A stretch of 64,000 nucleotides of DNA from Rhipicephalus microplus (taxonomy: Eukaryota > Arthropoda > Arachnida > Ixodida > Ixodidae), in assembly GCF_043290135.1 (NCBI RefSeq), contig NC_134710.1:317201616-317265615 (forward strand), in the 5' to 3' direction. The notes under the pieces were generated by a model. It was not told the origin of the DNA. It searched no databases and worked only from the letters and a program-made list of their open reading frames with translations. The position numbers and the translations under genes were made by a program. Each line of letters starts with the position of its first letter. The stretch's first letter is position 1. Positions 1 to 11,832 of the stretch are shown piece after piece.

Positions 1-3
1 GAA

Positions 4-729
4 GTGGCCCAATTCTTCGTACACAAAATAGTCCTGCGACATGGCGCTCCAACGGTTGTAATCACCGATCGCGGAACGGCTTTCACGGCGCAACTTTTGA
101 AGTGCCTGCTCACCATGACTCACACTGTTCATAGGAAAACCACTGCATATCATCCTCAATGCAATGGCCTGACCGAACGCCTTAACAGAACTTTAGCGGA
201 CATGATATCCATGTATGTGGATGTCGAGCACAAAAAGTGGGACGAAATTTTACCATACGTCACTTTCGCCTACAATACGGCTGTGCAAGAGACCACCAAA
301 ATCACCCCATTTGAACTAGTTTACGGTCGTGCTGTTACCACAACACTGGATGCTATGTTACCAATAGACCAAGATGACTACCCCCCCGATCTTGACGACT
401 TTCTACAAAGAGCGGAAGAAGCCCGCCAGTTAGCAAGATACCGAATACGCCACCAACACCGCATCGATGCCGACCGCTACAACCGAGGAAGACTTGACAC
501 GCGATATGACGTTGGCGACAAAGTGTGGATATGGACTCCAGTACGACGACGAGGCCTCTCCGAAAAACTCATTTCCCGGTATTTTGGCCCCTACGAGATC
601 GTACAGCGACACAATGACCTCGTCTACGAAGTCAAGCCTGCAGGCCACCTGCATTCGAGGCGACGCAATCCCACGGAGCGTGTACACATTGTACGGATGA
701 AACCGTACTACGACCGATTCCAAACCTAG
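4..729 (+). CDS. Ty3/gypsy integrase, C-terminal part of Pol (5' truncated by window edge)
   Basis: The frame is open from the window edge to a TAG stop. It encodes the second half of a retroviral-type integrase, which would insert element cDNA into nuclear DNA. The catalytic core is recognisable by VITDRGTAF (second catalytic Asp, about residue 22) and GLTERLNRTL (catalytic Glu, about residue 58). The spacing between them is exactly 35 residues, the D35E arrangement. HPQCNGLTER precedes the Glu in the usual form. The C-terminal half contains DVGDKVWIW and a GPYEIV segment typical of the gypsy GPY/F module. No chromodomain is visible before the stop. The first Met shown (residue 1) is internal to a longer polyprotein, so the true start is upstream of the window. 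Nothing in the visible part is broken. Confidence 0.9.
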   Translation: MAQFFVHKIVLRHGAPTVVITDRGTAFTAQLLKCLLTMTHTVHRKTTAYHPQCNGLTERLNRTLADMISMYVDVEHKKWDEILPYVTFAYNTAVQETTKITPFELVYGRAVTTTLDAMLPIDQDDYPPDLDDFLQRAEEARQLARYRIRHQHRIDADRYNRGRLDTRYDVGDKVWIWTPVRRRGLSEKLISRYFGPYEIVQRHNDLVYEVKPAGHLHSRRRNPTERVHIVRMKPYYDRFQT

Positions 730-847
730 CCACCCCAATACCTTGACGTACTGCAACCTCATTTTTACAAACTTGCACACACACAAAAAAAAAAAAAAAC
801 AGCCTCATCGCAAGCATCGGGGCGATGCCGCTTGAGAGGGGGGATAA

Positions 848-1128
848 TGCCACGAGGAATTGTTAAGGCGCAGTACAACGCAGACGTTGTTAAAAGAGGA
901 ACGCTGACGGCATCGCTACGACTCATGAAGCCCGCCGGAAGGCACGAGCCGGCCCAGCCTGTGCACGAGCTGCTACCGAGCAGCGGAAAAGAAGAGAAGA
1001 AGAGGACGACGAGCGTTCGCTGCTTTCTCCCAGCTACTGTGTAGTTCTTTTGGCTTTGGGCACAAGTTCGCCCTTATTAAACCTTGTAAATAGGACGTCC
1101 CGGTTGTGAGGTTGTTATATCCGTTACA
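848..1128 (+). repeat. 3' LTR of element A
   Basis: The segment begins TGCCACG directly after the purine tract and ends in GTTACA. The length is about 281 bp, which is short but normal for gypsy elements. The end was chosen because the following sequence is recognisable as family-B LTR. Without the 5' LTR the exact ends rest on the TG...CA rule. Confidence 0.65.
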
Positions 1129-1314
1129 ATATATTCATTTTGTTATCAACTCTCGGCTCTGACTTTTCTTTGGACCACAGTCGGCGTTCACTGGCATGCC
1201 AATTAGGTCCACATCTAAATTGTCCATGCTTTCGTGGTGCAGTTCAGGTGGCCGATACTTCAGCCCTTGAAATTAGCCCGGCGATTGTCTCCCTAGTGAA
1301 CAGGACAAGTGACG
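1129..1314 (+). repeat. LTR-B fragment (3' part), interrupted by element A
   Basis: This stretch matches the last part of the LTRs at 59365-59550 and 62500-62679, and the reverse complement of 11833-12020. Shared landmarks are CAACTCTCGGCTCTGAC, the GGxCCACAG motif, the TCCATGCTTTCGTGG segment and AATTAGCCCGGCGATTG. It starts abruptly at the end of element A, so it is the right-hand remnant of an LTR split by that insertion. Its right end is eroded: the expected TGTGACA end reads AAGTGACG. Confidence 0.75.
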
Positions 1315-4300
1315 TCTGTCCGATGCGTGCGGTAGTGTGACAGGAGTCGCTGGACGCATGAACAAACGAATGTGCGGATGGACGGACGAACGCTTCGCCC
1401 CACTTATTATTGACTCTGTGCATATACTGTGATTTTCTTTTTTTATCCCTCGCACGCCGAAGAGCGTTTTGCTCCTCATTGAGAAGTCCTACTGAACGTG
1501 CTTTATCCATAGGAGAGACCAGTTGTGGTGAGCACGGCTGGACGGCAGACGTGCCAGCCTAAGAAGAAAAGAACACTTCAAAGGAGCAACAAAACCACGT
1601 CGAGGCGCAGCTGTGATTACATTAGGACGTCTGCGAAAAATATCGAAACAGCGTTGCAATGAAAACCAGCGCTAGTTCAATGAGAGCAAAAAAAATTCAT
1701 TCCATCCAGTGTAAACAGTAATCCATAGACGTAGAACGCGGCACTTTTCTAACCTCGCTTGCGGATCGGGCTGCCATTTTTCTTTCTGTTTCATCAGTGT
1801 CCCCCCCCCCCCCCCCCTGCTATACAGCCCATGAACTTCGAAGTATAGTTTCGACGACATGCGGATCTCTTGCAGAGGCATCACAACTTTAACTTCGCTA
1901 ATATGGGCGGCGGTAATCTACAGCAAAATCAAAACCCCATTTGAAAATAAAACACCACAGCATTGATTTTGCCTCTCTCAGTCCTTGACCCGACATTTAC
2001 ATACGAACACAAAGTTGCATAAAATGCAAAGCCATTTTTTTCGCGCCACATAGAAGATTCGCCAACAGCGCGGCAGCCTTTTCGACCGAAAGAAGGCGCG
2101 CCGTGGTGCGGAGAAAAGAGCGTGTCACGCCAACCTCTGGAAACGCACACTCTCCGTGCGATTGGGTCGGCCGGAGTGAAACCTGCCGCGTGCCCACCAT
2201 CTTGGAGGCCATGCTCACGATGATCAAATCAGCCAATGGCTGTGGGCTTTGGGGCACGGTAATTCGGATTTGTGGTATTATACATAAAGAGAACGGGGAC
2301 GATTCACAGCTGACTTATTGAATTATCAATAAATGCCAGGCCGCGTGCAGCGCAAAAATGTTTTGCTCTCGCGTTCCGTTAGCCGGAGCTCAATGATGAA
2401 AAAATTATTGCAGGGCCCCTTTAAACTGCTCTGCTGGTGTAACATCCCTGATGTACAACATATTTTTATTGCGCTTCGTTTTTCTCTACACTATATGTGC
2501 AGAATGGTGCCATAGTAGATAATCAGAGTGCTATGAAAACAAAAGTTAAATGTGATGGCGCTGTAACTAGAAGTGTAACACGACACATGCGCATGGAAAG
2601 CTTGTCTGCCAAAGCGATGGTCAGAAAAGTTTTTTTTTTTACAATGCATGAATGAACACCCCAAAGAACATATAGTTTGTGTACAAGGTGTTTCAGATAA
2701 AGAAGCACCGAGTAATAAAAATTATTTATGTGAACTACGCGTCTCCAGTTAGCAAAATATTGTTCTGAGGAATATAAAGCACGTCTGAATATTTTTTTAT
2801 TAACCAAGCTTAAAAACTAACAAACAATACTTCATGAACTTTTTCAGTAGTGACTCTAGAGAAAAACATTCGGCACAACTCTTGAAGCGCTTGCCCAAAA
2901 ATAATAACATTTTCCATCTGCGGTAAGATAACTGCACTTGTTTTTCCAGTCTTTGTTTAAGTGCGCAAACATCGAAGAATACCACGTGATAGCGGCCGAA
3001 CGTACGAAGTTTTAGTGCCTGAAATGTAAGTGCAAGGAATTATCAAAGGCCACCTATCTACGATGAACGCTAGGTGATGCCAGGATGGTTCCGTTGAAAA
3101 ACTACAACGATAAAGAGGCCTCCATGTGCGAGAGCGATACGAGACTGGCAGTGGTGGTGGCGAAAAACATTTAAACTATTTACAAGTGGGAGAGAGGGGC
3201 GGCCTTTAGGGCTGACCCTGTACAAAGTCTAGAAGTCGTTCCTAGTCCGGGACCCCTGTGGCTTCCGCAGCGGCGTGCGCCTTGGCCATGAGGGCTCTTA
3301 CACTCCAAGGCCGAGCAGCCGAGAAAGCATTCGGAGCAATGCCGGCTTTTTTTTTCTTTAAGGGAACGATAAACATGACGGAGACAGAGAGCGTGACATG
3401 TTTATCGTTAGCTCGAAAAGAAGAAAAACAAATGACGGTTTCGGAAGAAATTAACCTAATTAACTTTTAATGAGTGCTGACAGGCAGTCGGGTTAAAAAA
3501 AATTCAGCCTCTTCTGTGAAAAGCGTGTTGTGGCTTTGAGAATTTGAAACATCGGCCTCTGTTAGTTATGACGGAATAATGAAACTTAACAAGAATTCAC
3601 CGGTGAAACCAACACTCCGAGAGCTACCAGCAGACGAACCGAAAGACAACTGTTCGTGGCGGCGATTGCAGTGATGCTAGTTCAGCGTTTGTTCAAAGGA
3701 CTGTCTACCATTCAGAAAAAAAAATGATTGTGGCGCAAATAAGAAGATCGGTCATCACATCGGTGGCAACTAGCATGCTTTTGTCCTATCAGAAAGGAAT
3801 TATAATAATAAATCGATGTTGAAAGTCGACAAAAAATGACCGCTACCATCACCCAGCAGCGATTTGGTTAATTTACTGGTAGGACAAAAATTTTTGTAGG
3901 TAGACTTATTTTGCTCTAGTGCTAAGTCATTATTGCTGTCAGAATGCAAAGTAATGGTAAGTCATAATGGTAAGTCATAATTGATGCTTCCACTTAGGTG
4001 GCTGACACCACAGCAAAAAAAAAAAAAAAACAGTACGGCGGTAGCATAGAAATGCCTAATTTTCCTTATTTTGAAGATTTTTCGGCACATGTCTTTAAAC
4101 ACCTTATATATTTCTTCACAGTGATAAAACCTATCGTCACAAAATTGTGGCTGACCAAGAGCAAACGAAATACTTTATGAGTATTAGGTAATATTTGTCC
4201 CTAAAATATCGCAGATATTGCGGCTTCTGTTCCTTTTTGTTTCATTATTACTTCGTTTATTTGTTTAGTTTTGCACACTGACGGATCACCACAACACACA

Positions 4301-6086
4301 GGGTCCCCGAGGAGGCTGTAAAGAAACTCGTGATAGAGCCGCGAATTCACATTAAAACGTATTGACTTCCTAAAATCATGCAAACTTCCTTGCGCATATC
4401 GCAGTATAATAAAAAAGAACTATTGTTTTTTTTCTTCACAATCTCGCTTTAGCAAGTAGTACAAAATTATAGCTTCTAGCGCTACATTTAACAATCTCCG
4501 CCTTGACAACCTAATATAAGAACTTACATACGCCAGATGCAGCGAAGCTGAATACTTCTCCGGGTATGCATGTGTGAAAGAGAGAGCGGCTATAGACGAG
4601 AGCACGCCTATCGCGCACCCAGGCGCCTCCGGCGGTATACCCTCGCTCCTAGAGACATCATAATTTGTTTGCGTCTGCCACGGCGCGCCTCACTAGCTTG
4701 GCATGCAGTGCTGTGGGAGTTTAAAATGCGAAAAAGCACCTGTTCACGTGGCGCCCGCTTATGAAATGTCATCTGGGCGCCACTGCGCTGTCATCTGATG
4801 CGACAACAACCAGTGCAAGAAGAAGGAATTGCTGAGGACTGCTTGTGCAGTTCACAGCGCATCGCGGGAGTTGTGCCGGTGCGTTTTTTGCGATTGCACA
4901 GATTTCCGTCCACAACGAAAAATGCTGAGCTCTGCTTCCCCATAGGATTTAATCGCAATCAGCAGAAACATCTACGTGCCCAGTGAAGTTTATGAGTAAC
5001 CCCCGAATTCTAGAACGTCCCTCCACTCAACGCTTCACCTTCACTTGAGAAGGCCGATGGGAGCGCCGTCTCTAAGCTGGCAAAGTCGCTGCATATCAGC
5101 GATAATTTTCGGCGATTCTTGAGTAGAGTAGCATCACTTTCAGCCGCGCAGCGGCGCAGTACTCCACTCTCTCAAGTGGATGGTGACAGTCGAGTCGAGG
5201 GGCGTTTGTGATTACGGGGGTAAGTATACCTATTGCATTCATTCAAGGGCCACTCCAGCCATTCCACATTACAGCAGCGATTTGCGTGCAGTATGCTTGT
5301 AGAATGCGGCACAAAGCTATTGCCGTACTCTTTCGCAAGCCGCATGTCAATAACAGGATATACGTATTACGACGCACGCGTTGATGCACGCGCCGCGCAT
5401 GTTTGGTACAACTGTAACGGCCTACTATCACGGTAATAAGAGATGTGAACGGCGCGGGAAGCATGGCCTTCGACTTGGTGGAACTGCGACTTGCCTTGAC
5501 TGTCACTAGGCGAATCTACATGTGCTTTCGGCCAGCGTCAGCGTAGCATTTTCGAATCATGTTCTGGCTGGCACTTTTGCACTGCTTGTGGGTTCCGAGT
5601 GCCTGGCAGGACTAGCAATTGATACACATGCGATGCATGAGCGTGAATATGAGCCAGATTTTAGCGCTATGTTGACGTCGGCTTACAGCATAATTTCTGC
5701 CCTGTCACAGCCAAAGAACGCCGCAGTTAACGCTGTTAGTGTTTCTTCCAGTCGGATAATACGTACTTGATGAAGTTGCTCCCGCAGTCTGCAATCCACG
5801 TACTGCAGACGTTCCGGACTGTCGAGAAAAGTATCCTCGATGTTTCACACGAAATCATCATCAATTTCCAGCACAGGAACAGCGCGAAACAGGAATACAG
5901 CCGCACTCGGGTTGTGAAGTTTCGCGTTTGATTTGCAGAGCGTCTGCTCGCGTGGCAGTTGAGGGTGTTGGTTCGCCATGCTTGCAACAGATGGCGGTAC
6001 GCGCATATGGCGGTACGCGCAGTTCTGGTGCATATTCTGTACAGCCCACCTGATTGAAGAAAAAAAAGGAAGAGCGATATACTCAC
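1315..6086. other. Gene-free AT-rich stretch
   Basis: No reading frame here has domain-like content, and all open frames are short. Visible features are a run of C at about 1801-1817, several A/T runs, and a GC-richer segment at 3180-3330 that looks like a fragment of a dispersed repeat, although no second copy lies in this window. It may be intergenic DNA or lie downstream of the CCP exon at 6087. Confidence 0.5.
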
Positions 6087-6275
6087 GAGTGCATATCGGT
6101 CGGTCGAAGAGCCAGGAACCAGTCTCTTGACAGACGTTTATAGATGATCCAACGAGTAAAGTATTTGGTGGGCAGATGTATTCAAATCGTGTGCCACTAC
6201 GCTGAGTTCCGAGGTTGACTCCCAGGCTGGTAGTGCCGTTAACTTCGGGAAGTTCCGGCGGCGGACACAAGATCT
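6087..6275 (-). CDS. Sushi/CCP-domain exon
   Basis: This exon encodes one complement-control-protein (sushi) module. On the minus strand the acceptor is GGCCTGCAG and the donor is GTGAGT. The exon is 189 bp, a multiple of three, and both borders are phase 1, the standard symmetric arrangement of CCP exons. The translation has the four framework cysteines in order: ILCPPPEL, FEYICPPN, NVCQETGSW and DRPICT. It also has the conserved Trp and the P-x-C ending. CCP modules are about 60-residue disulfide-bonded units of secreted or surface proteins and typically mediate protein binding. The phase matches the CCP exons at 24649, 26538 and 28717, so all four could be spliced together, with this one last. 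The intron to the next visible exon would be about 18 kb and is full of mobile elements. Which protein it belongs to cannot be named from the sequence alone. Confidence 0.8.
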
Positions 6276-6297
6276 CTGCAGGCCAAAAGAATATCTG

Positions 6298-6507
6298 TGG
6301 TTTTACGTTCAGTGATTGAGAGAGACGCCTTACTGGAGCGCTCCGTAAATTTTAACCACCTGATTTTCTTTAACGAACACTGACATCGCACGGCACACGG
6401 CCCTGTATACCCGTGGCAGGGATCGCCGCGACAAGAATCGAACCAATGACCTTTGGGTCAGCAGCGGAGCACCATGCATAGCCACGGCTCCAGCTTGGCG
6501 GACCGGT
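6298..6507 (-). repeat. tRNA-derived SINE, degenerate
   Basis: The reverse complement shows a tRNA-like head with an A-box-like TGGCTATGCATGGTGCTCC and a B-box-like GGTTCGATTC. The body is shared with the better copies at 8853 and 22224: CCCGTG-like segment, GTCAGTG, TTAAAGAA, CGGAGCGCTCC and GCGTCTCTC. It resembles the tRNA-derived SINE class described in ixodid ticks (Ruka type). It lies within the presumptive CCP gene intron. Confidence 0.7.
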
Positions 6508-6865
6508 CACACGATGGTGAACCCGTATGAAATGTACAACATGTAAGAAAAGGTACATCCACTAGCTCAGCCACCCCTCAAGTGATGCCCACAAGCGAAT
6601 GAATTGCCGTAGTGTTCATTAGAGAGACGAAATTTTAAGCAAATGCGTAATTTATTCGTTGCGTTCCTATGACACTACTAATGTACATGAGCATGAATTA
6701 TAGCGGTATAAAAGGGCTTTCAGGCTGTTTTACGGCAAAAAATGTTATGAAATCACAAAAAGAGTTGCATTCACCATAATTGTCTACCGGCACAGCTGCC
6801 GGTGTCCGTAACCACTATCGCACAAAATAGGAAAACAACTTAGTAAATAATAAAACACAAACACA

Positions 6866-6940
6866 CAGTGGGATTCCGACTCGGGTCCATGGCATGCCAG
6901 CCCAACATTCTACCACTGAGCCACGCCGGTGCTTTGTTTT
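6866..6940 (-). repeat. tRNA-related SINE head fragment
   Basis: The reverse complement reads as a tRNA-like segment with GGCGTGGCTCAGTGGTAGAA (A-box region) and a degenerate B box near GAGTCGGAATCCCAC. It cannot be a working tRNA because the acceptor stem halves do not pair and the B box is altered. Its head differs from the other SINEs here, so it is a second tRNA-derived family. Confidence 0.5.
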
Positions 6941-7677
6941 TTTTTCCTTTATTGACTGGAGATGATGCCATTAAACGTTGTCTTATGGTGTTCCTTTACA
7001 ATCACTACATACAATTCATCGTTTCAAATTACGCTCGCATGCACACAATTTCACACAGTCCAACGAATCTTCAAACGTTGGGTAAACAAACACACACGTC
7101 CAGAAATCAAAACCACTCCACAATGTACCTGTCCTGAAATAGGTGACCGGTAATATGGGAATTCGCAAGGAACTGTGGGATACGATGGCTTCCGCTTCGA
7201 CGCACCATGCGGGTTAGCAGCGGCACGCGTGCATTTTTGTACCACTTTGTGGAAAAGAGCATCTTCCTGTGCAATGTCAGTGCTCTAGAAGTTGGTTTTT
7301 TGTTTCTGATAATCGTCACTGCGACGATGACAGGCTACGAAAGCTGTGAACGACAAGAAAACTTTTTTACCACACTAAAATGATCTGCAATGCTCTTCTG
7401 TAGCTCGGGGTATACTGTCAGTTTCACTAGCAGATCACTCGATACAGAAGACAGTTTTCATTGTATGATACGTTACTGCAAATAAAAATCACCATTTCAA
7501 AGATATCAGGGGATCGGGATGACTATAGCAGTGTGCTAAGAGTTCATTTCGTGATCTCTGCTTCGGCCGACATTGTTGGTCTATCGGCATGAAGTGCAGC
7601 ACTTATTGAGCGCGTTGAGATATCCTTTTTTTTTTCTAGCCTTCAGCCCGCTATAAGATGCATTTCTTAGTCGAGTG

Positions 7678-7778
7678 ATTGATTGAATAAATGATACGTG
7701 GGGTTTAACATACCAAAACCACCATATGATTATGAGAGACGCCGTAGTGGAGGGTTCCGGAAATTTCGACCACCTATT
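7678..7778 (-). repeat. SINE 3' end fragment
   Basis: This matches only the 3' third of the SINE at 8853-9094: the GGGGTTTAACxTxCCAAAACC and GAGAGACGCCGTAGTGGAGG segments, then CCGGAAATTTCGACCACCT. The tRNA-like head is absent, so the copy is truncated. Confidence 0.75.
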
Positions 7779-8852
7779 TCTTACTCGCAGCTATATGCTT
7801 ATTGGAACGCAACTCTTGATCAAGCTGGGAGGCATGGTGGCACATAAACACTACAGTCATACATAGACGGCGCCGAATAATCTAAACCCTGCGCTTGTTT
7901 AACGCATTTTTTTCTTTGATTGCCGTCCTGGCGCACATTTTAATCAAGATAAACGCAAATGAACTCGTCCAGCGCTTGGTGTAAACTTACTTTTGAGTGA
8001 ACCTTTCGCGTTTTGTGTCATATACTATATGAGTGCAATTGCCGGGACTCATCTTGTATGGCATGTAGATGTCGCTCGCGCGTTTCTATAATATTTGTGC
8101 TAGGTTCGCCTGCGCGACAGTTTATTTCTCCATATAACATCGCAGCAAATCCATGCGTAAGCTTTTTATTAGTGCGTAATACATACGTACCTGTGATAAA
8201 ACGGTCTTGGTACACTCTGACTTAAACGTTCGGTACCCAAAGTCTACTTGCCGCTGTGGCTCTCTTCTCAGCTGCGGCTCACCTCATTTTGCTTTCTTAG
8301 TTTCATGAGAACCGATACATGCGTTTACCTTTCATGCTCGAGTTGGAGCAGCCAACGGCTGTACAACCGACCATGGTGTTTCAGGACGAAGTAAAACGGG
8401 CGACCACGTGCGCGAATCCCGAATAATCTGAGGCTGGAGGCGGAGCGGTTCGCCATCGTCTGCTCTTCTCGAACTGAAAGCCGGCAGCAGACGACGCATC
8501 CCACAATCGCTCACTCTTTTACTGGTCACCTATTAGCACGTGCCACTTACGGCAGCTGCAAAGCATTATGGGAAGCCGGGGTGCTGGCGGAGTGTAGTCT
8601 GCTCGCGGAAGCGTTGGCTCACCTCGTTTCCCGCAGCGCGTGGGCGTGCGAACGCATCGTTCCGGGAATATCGCGTGCGATAACACTGTTTCAACTTGCA
8701 CTCACAGAAGTAACGCACCCCAAGCAACAGGGCGCCAGCAAAAAGTAAGTATCCTCGACTTGTTAATGACCCGAGAAAATGCTCACGAACCCGCGAAAAG
8801 GCTAATTGAGTTGGGAACATTACTCAGCTTTCGCCGCAAGTCCTCTACGCTT

Positions 8853-9094
8853 GATTGATTGATATGTGGGGTTTAACGTCCCAAAACCACCATACGATTA
8901 TGAGAGACGCCGTAGTGGAGGGCTCCGGAAATTTAGACTACCTGGGGTTCTTTAACGTGCACCCAATTCTGAGCACACGCGCCTACAACATTTCTGCCTC
9001 CATCGGAAATGCAGCCGCCGCAGCCGGGATTCCATCCCGCGACTTGCGGGTCAGTAGCCGAGTACCTTAGCCACTAGACCACCACGGCGGGGCG
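8853..9094 (-). repeat. Full-length tRNA-derived SINE with target duplication
   Basis: A full copy about 242 bp long, in minus orientation. The tRNA-like head lies near 9010-9093 (A box near TGGCTAAGGTACTCGG, B box near CGCGGGATGGAATCCC in element orientation), and the 3' tail ends in repeated TGAT/ATCA units. It is flanked by an 11-bp direct repeat, CCTCTACGCTT, at 8842-8852 and 9095-9105. This proves insertion by target-primed reverse transcription and fixes both ends. The translated open frame through it is incidental. Confidence 0.9.
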
Positions 9095-9105
9095 CCTCTA
9101 CGCTT

Positions 9106-11832
9106 CGTTGATCGTATTTCAAAGTAGAAAAAACTTTCCTGATATGTTTTTTGTCCGCATGACCATACAGCTTGATTATTTGTACTTTATGTTGGGCACT
9201 ATCAGTCGTGATATGCTTCCACACGATACGCAGTGCAAGATCAGGGCACTTCGCGCATAATGATCAATGTCGAAATTCCACCCTTGTAAATAGGATTGAG
9301 CCCCTATGCTGGTAGATTTCAATACTTGTTGTCTGTTTGCAATGCTGCGAGTGAGAAACTTTGGAGTTGGGACATTGAGACAACTAAAAACCAGCTGCCA
9401 GCACGTCCATAGAGCGGACATGAACTGAATGCTGCCGGGTGCAGAGATTGCATAATTACAGCGCAGCATCATACTACAGAAAACGAGAATACTCTGCACA
9501 TTTTGCTTCACATGCAGTATTTGTTTTCAAACAGCGTGAAACACGCCGTTTCGGTGTAGTTGCTGTTTTCCCGACTGTTAGTTGAACAAACTAAAAAAAA
9601 TTGGACCTGAATGCGGAAACGGTTTCACTAGTTAACAATGTGAAGAAATATGTAACAAAATGAGCGTTATAGTGTGCATAATTTTGCAATATTCTGCTTT
9701 ACTGTTTGATCTTCCGTGATCCCTTGTTTCATTACAGTTTATGATTATGCTAAGTTAGTAATAAGCCGTTTCGATGCAGATGCACCTCCAGGCTGCTGAA
9801 AACGTACAGTGGTTCTTGTCATCTTTGCCAAAAGGGTCATGTGCAAAGCGTCTGAAAGACTCCTGACAGGCGTATTCAGAAAGAAATAAATCACAGCATG
9901 AACGTTTTCATGGTGCTAATAAGCACTCAGTATCTTGAAACAGTATGTGTTAGCCAGAAAACTTTGATAACTGATGCTATACAAGGCCGTCAATGGTGAG
10001 GCTGTTACTTTAAAGCAGTGGCGAAAGCCTCATTCAGTGTGGGAAAGCATATAAAAGGCTGCAGCTGCGCTTGCATCAGCTGGCAATGTGAGAGAAATTG
10101 ACGGTGAGTGTCGCTCTTGTATCAATGATAATGAAAACAACTAGCACTATTTGCCTTGACACAGGGAACAAAACATAAAAGGTGCGAAATCAACATAGGT
10201 GAGGAATAAACACTACGTAGAGTGCAATAAAAACTCCCAGTGTTTCACCCAAGACGACTTGAAGGCAAAAATATCTTCTTTTTGTTCAGTCGATTTATTG
10301 GCCGATCTCTTCCTATCGGAAAGTTTTCGGGACCTAAAGTGGCTTTGTACTGGTTCTATGATCGGAGGAACTTCAAGCTTTCAGCGCCTCACCTGGTTTT
10401 GCTCGGCCTCCATGATTGGTGGGCTGATCGCAGAGGCAATGCTAATTGACAATGTCTTGTGATGATGTGATCACGAAACCGTCATGATGACCTTACACAT
10501 TCTGGTGATTAGTGACTTCCCGATGACGTCCTGCCATTACACGATGCCTTTTGCATCGCTCTTGTTATGTCATCACCGCGAGACGCCAAAGTCACCAACG
10601 GTGAATCTTTAATTTTAGACGAAAACCATAGAAGTTTCATCAAACGTCAAACTTAACCGCCTGTGTCCCGCGTCGGCGGCGTCAAGTGATCCGAAAAACC
10701 ATCACGTAATGACGACAACATATATGAAATCAGAAATTGCCAAAACTGTGGTGTTATTGAAATATCACGTGACTTCCCATGATCACTTCATTGCATGGCA
10801 TGCGAGCTTGGTCAAAGGTCGCATGCCATGAATTCAACGCAGAAACAGTTTTACACTGCCTCTGATTTTGGAGAAAGGGCAAAACCTGATTAGTTGCAGC
10901 AAGTTTTCGAAGAGTGGTGTGAATGGTGGCTGGTATGCTCTTAGGAAGGGGAGTGCAAAAGGAGCCCTGGCTCAATTCGAGCAACACCAGCACTTTCCCA
11001 CACCCAAACTACACCAGTTATCTCTCACATCTCGAGCAGCGATGCAAGACGGCTATGCACCCACGGCAAAATCCTGCTAAAAGTCGTGAACAGGCGGGGT
11101 AGGATCTTTATATTGACTGAGAAGAAAAAGAAGATGGCCTGTGCCTTCGAGTCGTCTTACGCAGATGGATAGGGGACCCTGTGAGTTTTCAATCAGACAT
11201 CTAAAACTCTCGCCTTAATCAATTCATGTAGGTAATTATACGGGATGCTTCAGGTGTGAAATACCAGCTACGTAATCACAGTTAGTAAGGACACAAACAT
11301 CTTAACAAAAGTCAAACTTAGCTGCAGGATCACAAACTATTAAGTCCGGAAGTATCACATAATAATGACTGAAAAGTCCGGTGACTTTCACGTATTATCA
11401 CATCCAAGAACGAGCAAGTGTGTACGCTGCTTTTGTTCTTCGGCATGTTCAGTGATGATTACGGTTATTTGGGACGAACAACACAGTCTAGTTCGCGCGC
11501 ATAAAAGACGTAGCCATTTATTCAGAAAAGCAGAACCTTACACCAGCCAAAACCACTGAAGGCGCGTGGCGAAACCAGGTGAAAGCGGCAAAGCGTCGGT
11601 GGCTCTGCCCGCCGGTGCAAGCTTTCCCATAGTTTCCCAGCGCTGAGCCACCAGGAGAAGGCGCGGGGCTGCAATTTCTGGAAACATCCATAAGGTCAAA
11701 GTCTCAATAACACTACGCGCACTGGCTGCTTCTTCTTGAAAACAGACGTTGTTGAACGAGGTGACTCAGCTTGTAGGTTAATCATGCGGCTCCTCCGCAA
11801 TGAATGAAGGCCCAATAACATCAAGAAACTGT
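9106..11832. other. Gene-free stretch with a possible core promoter
   Basis: No frame has recognisable domain content. A minus-strand open frame at 9176-9511 (111 codons) and short plus-strand frames at 10199-10462 match nothing I know. A TATA-containing segment at about 10050 is listed separately. Confidence 0.45.
10050..10110 (+). promoter_or_regulatory. Candidate core promoter with short first exon
   Basis: A good TATA box, TATAAAAG, lies at 10050-10057. An initiator-like ATCAGC lies about 26 bp further on, at about 10075-10080. A canonical 5' splice donor, GTGAGT, follows at about 10105. This TATA, start and early-donor layout is typical of short first exons of arthropod genes. No downstream coding exon was recognised, so the assignment is weak and could be chance in AT-rich sequence. 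Confidence 0.25.

Larger units (their letters stand above)
1..1128 (+). mobile_element. Ty3/gypsy LTR retrotransposon, 3' end (element A)
   Basis: This is the 3' portion of an LTR retrotransposon whose 5' part lies outside the window. It comprises the end of Pol (integrase, 4-729), a short 3' untranslated stretch with an A-run, a purine-rich tract at about 834-845 and an LTR from 848 to 1128. Immediately after 1128 the sequence resumes inside an unrelated LTR (family B, 1129-1314), so element A appears to have inserted into an older LTR-B. The integrase frame is intact where visible, which suggests a fairly recent copy. The target duplication cannot be tested because the 5' end is missing. 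Confidence 0.85.

Noticed and set aside
5845..6086. Continuation of the CCP frame beyond the exon
   Set aside because: The frame runs past a strong GTGAGT donor into sequence with no CCP features; it is intron read-through.
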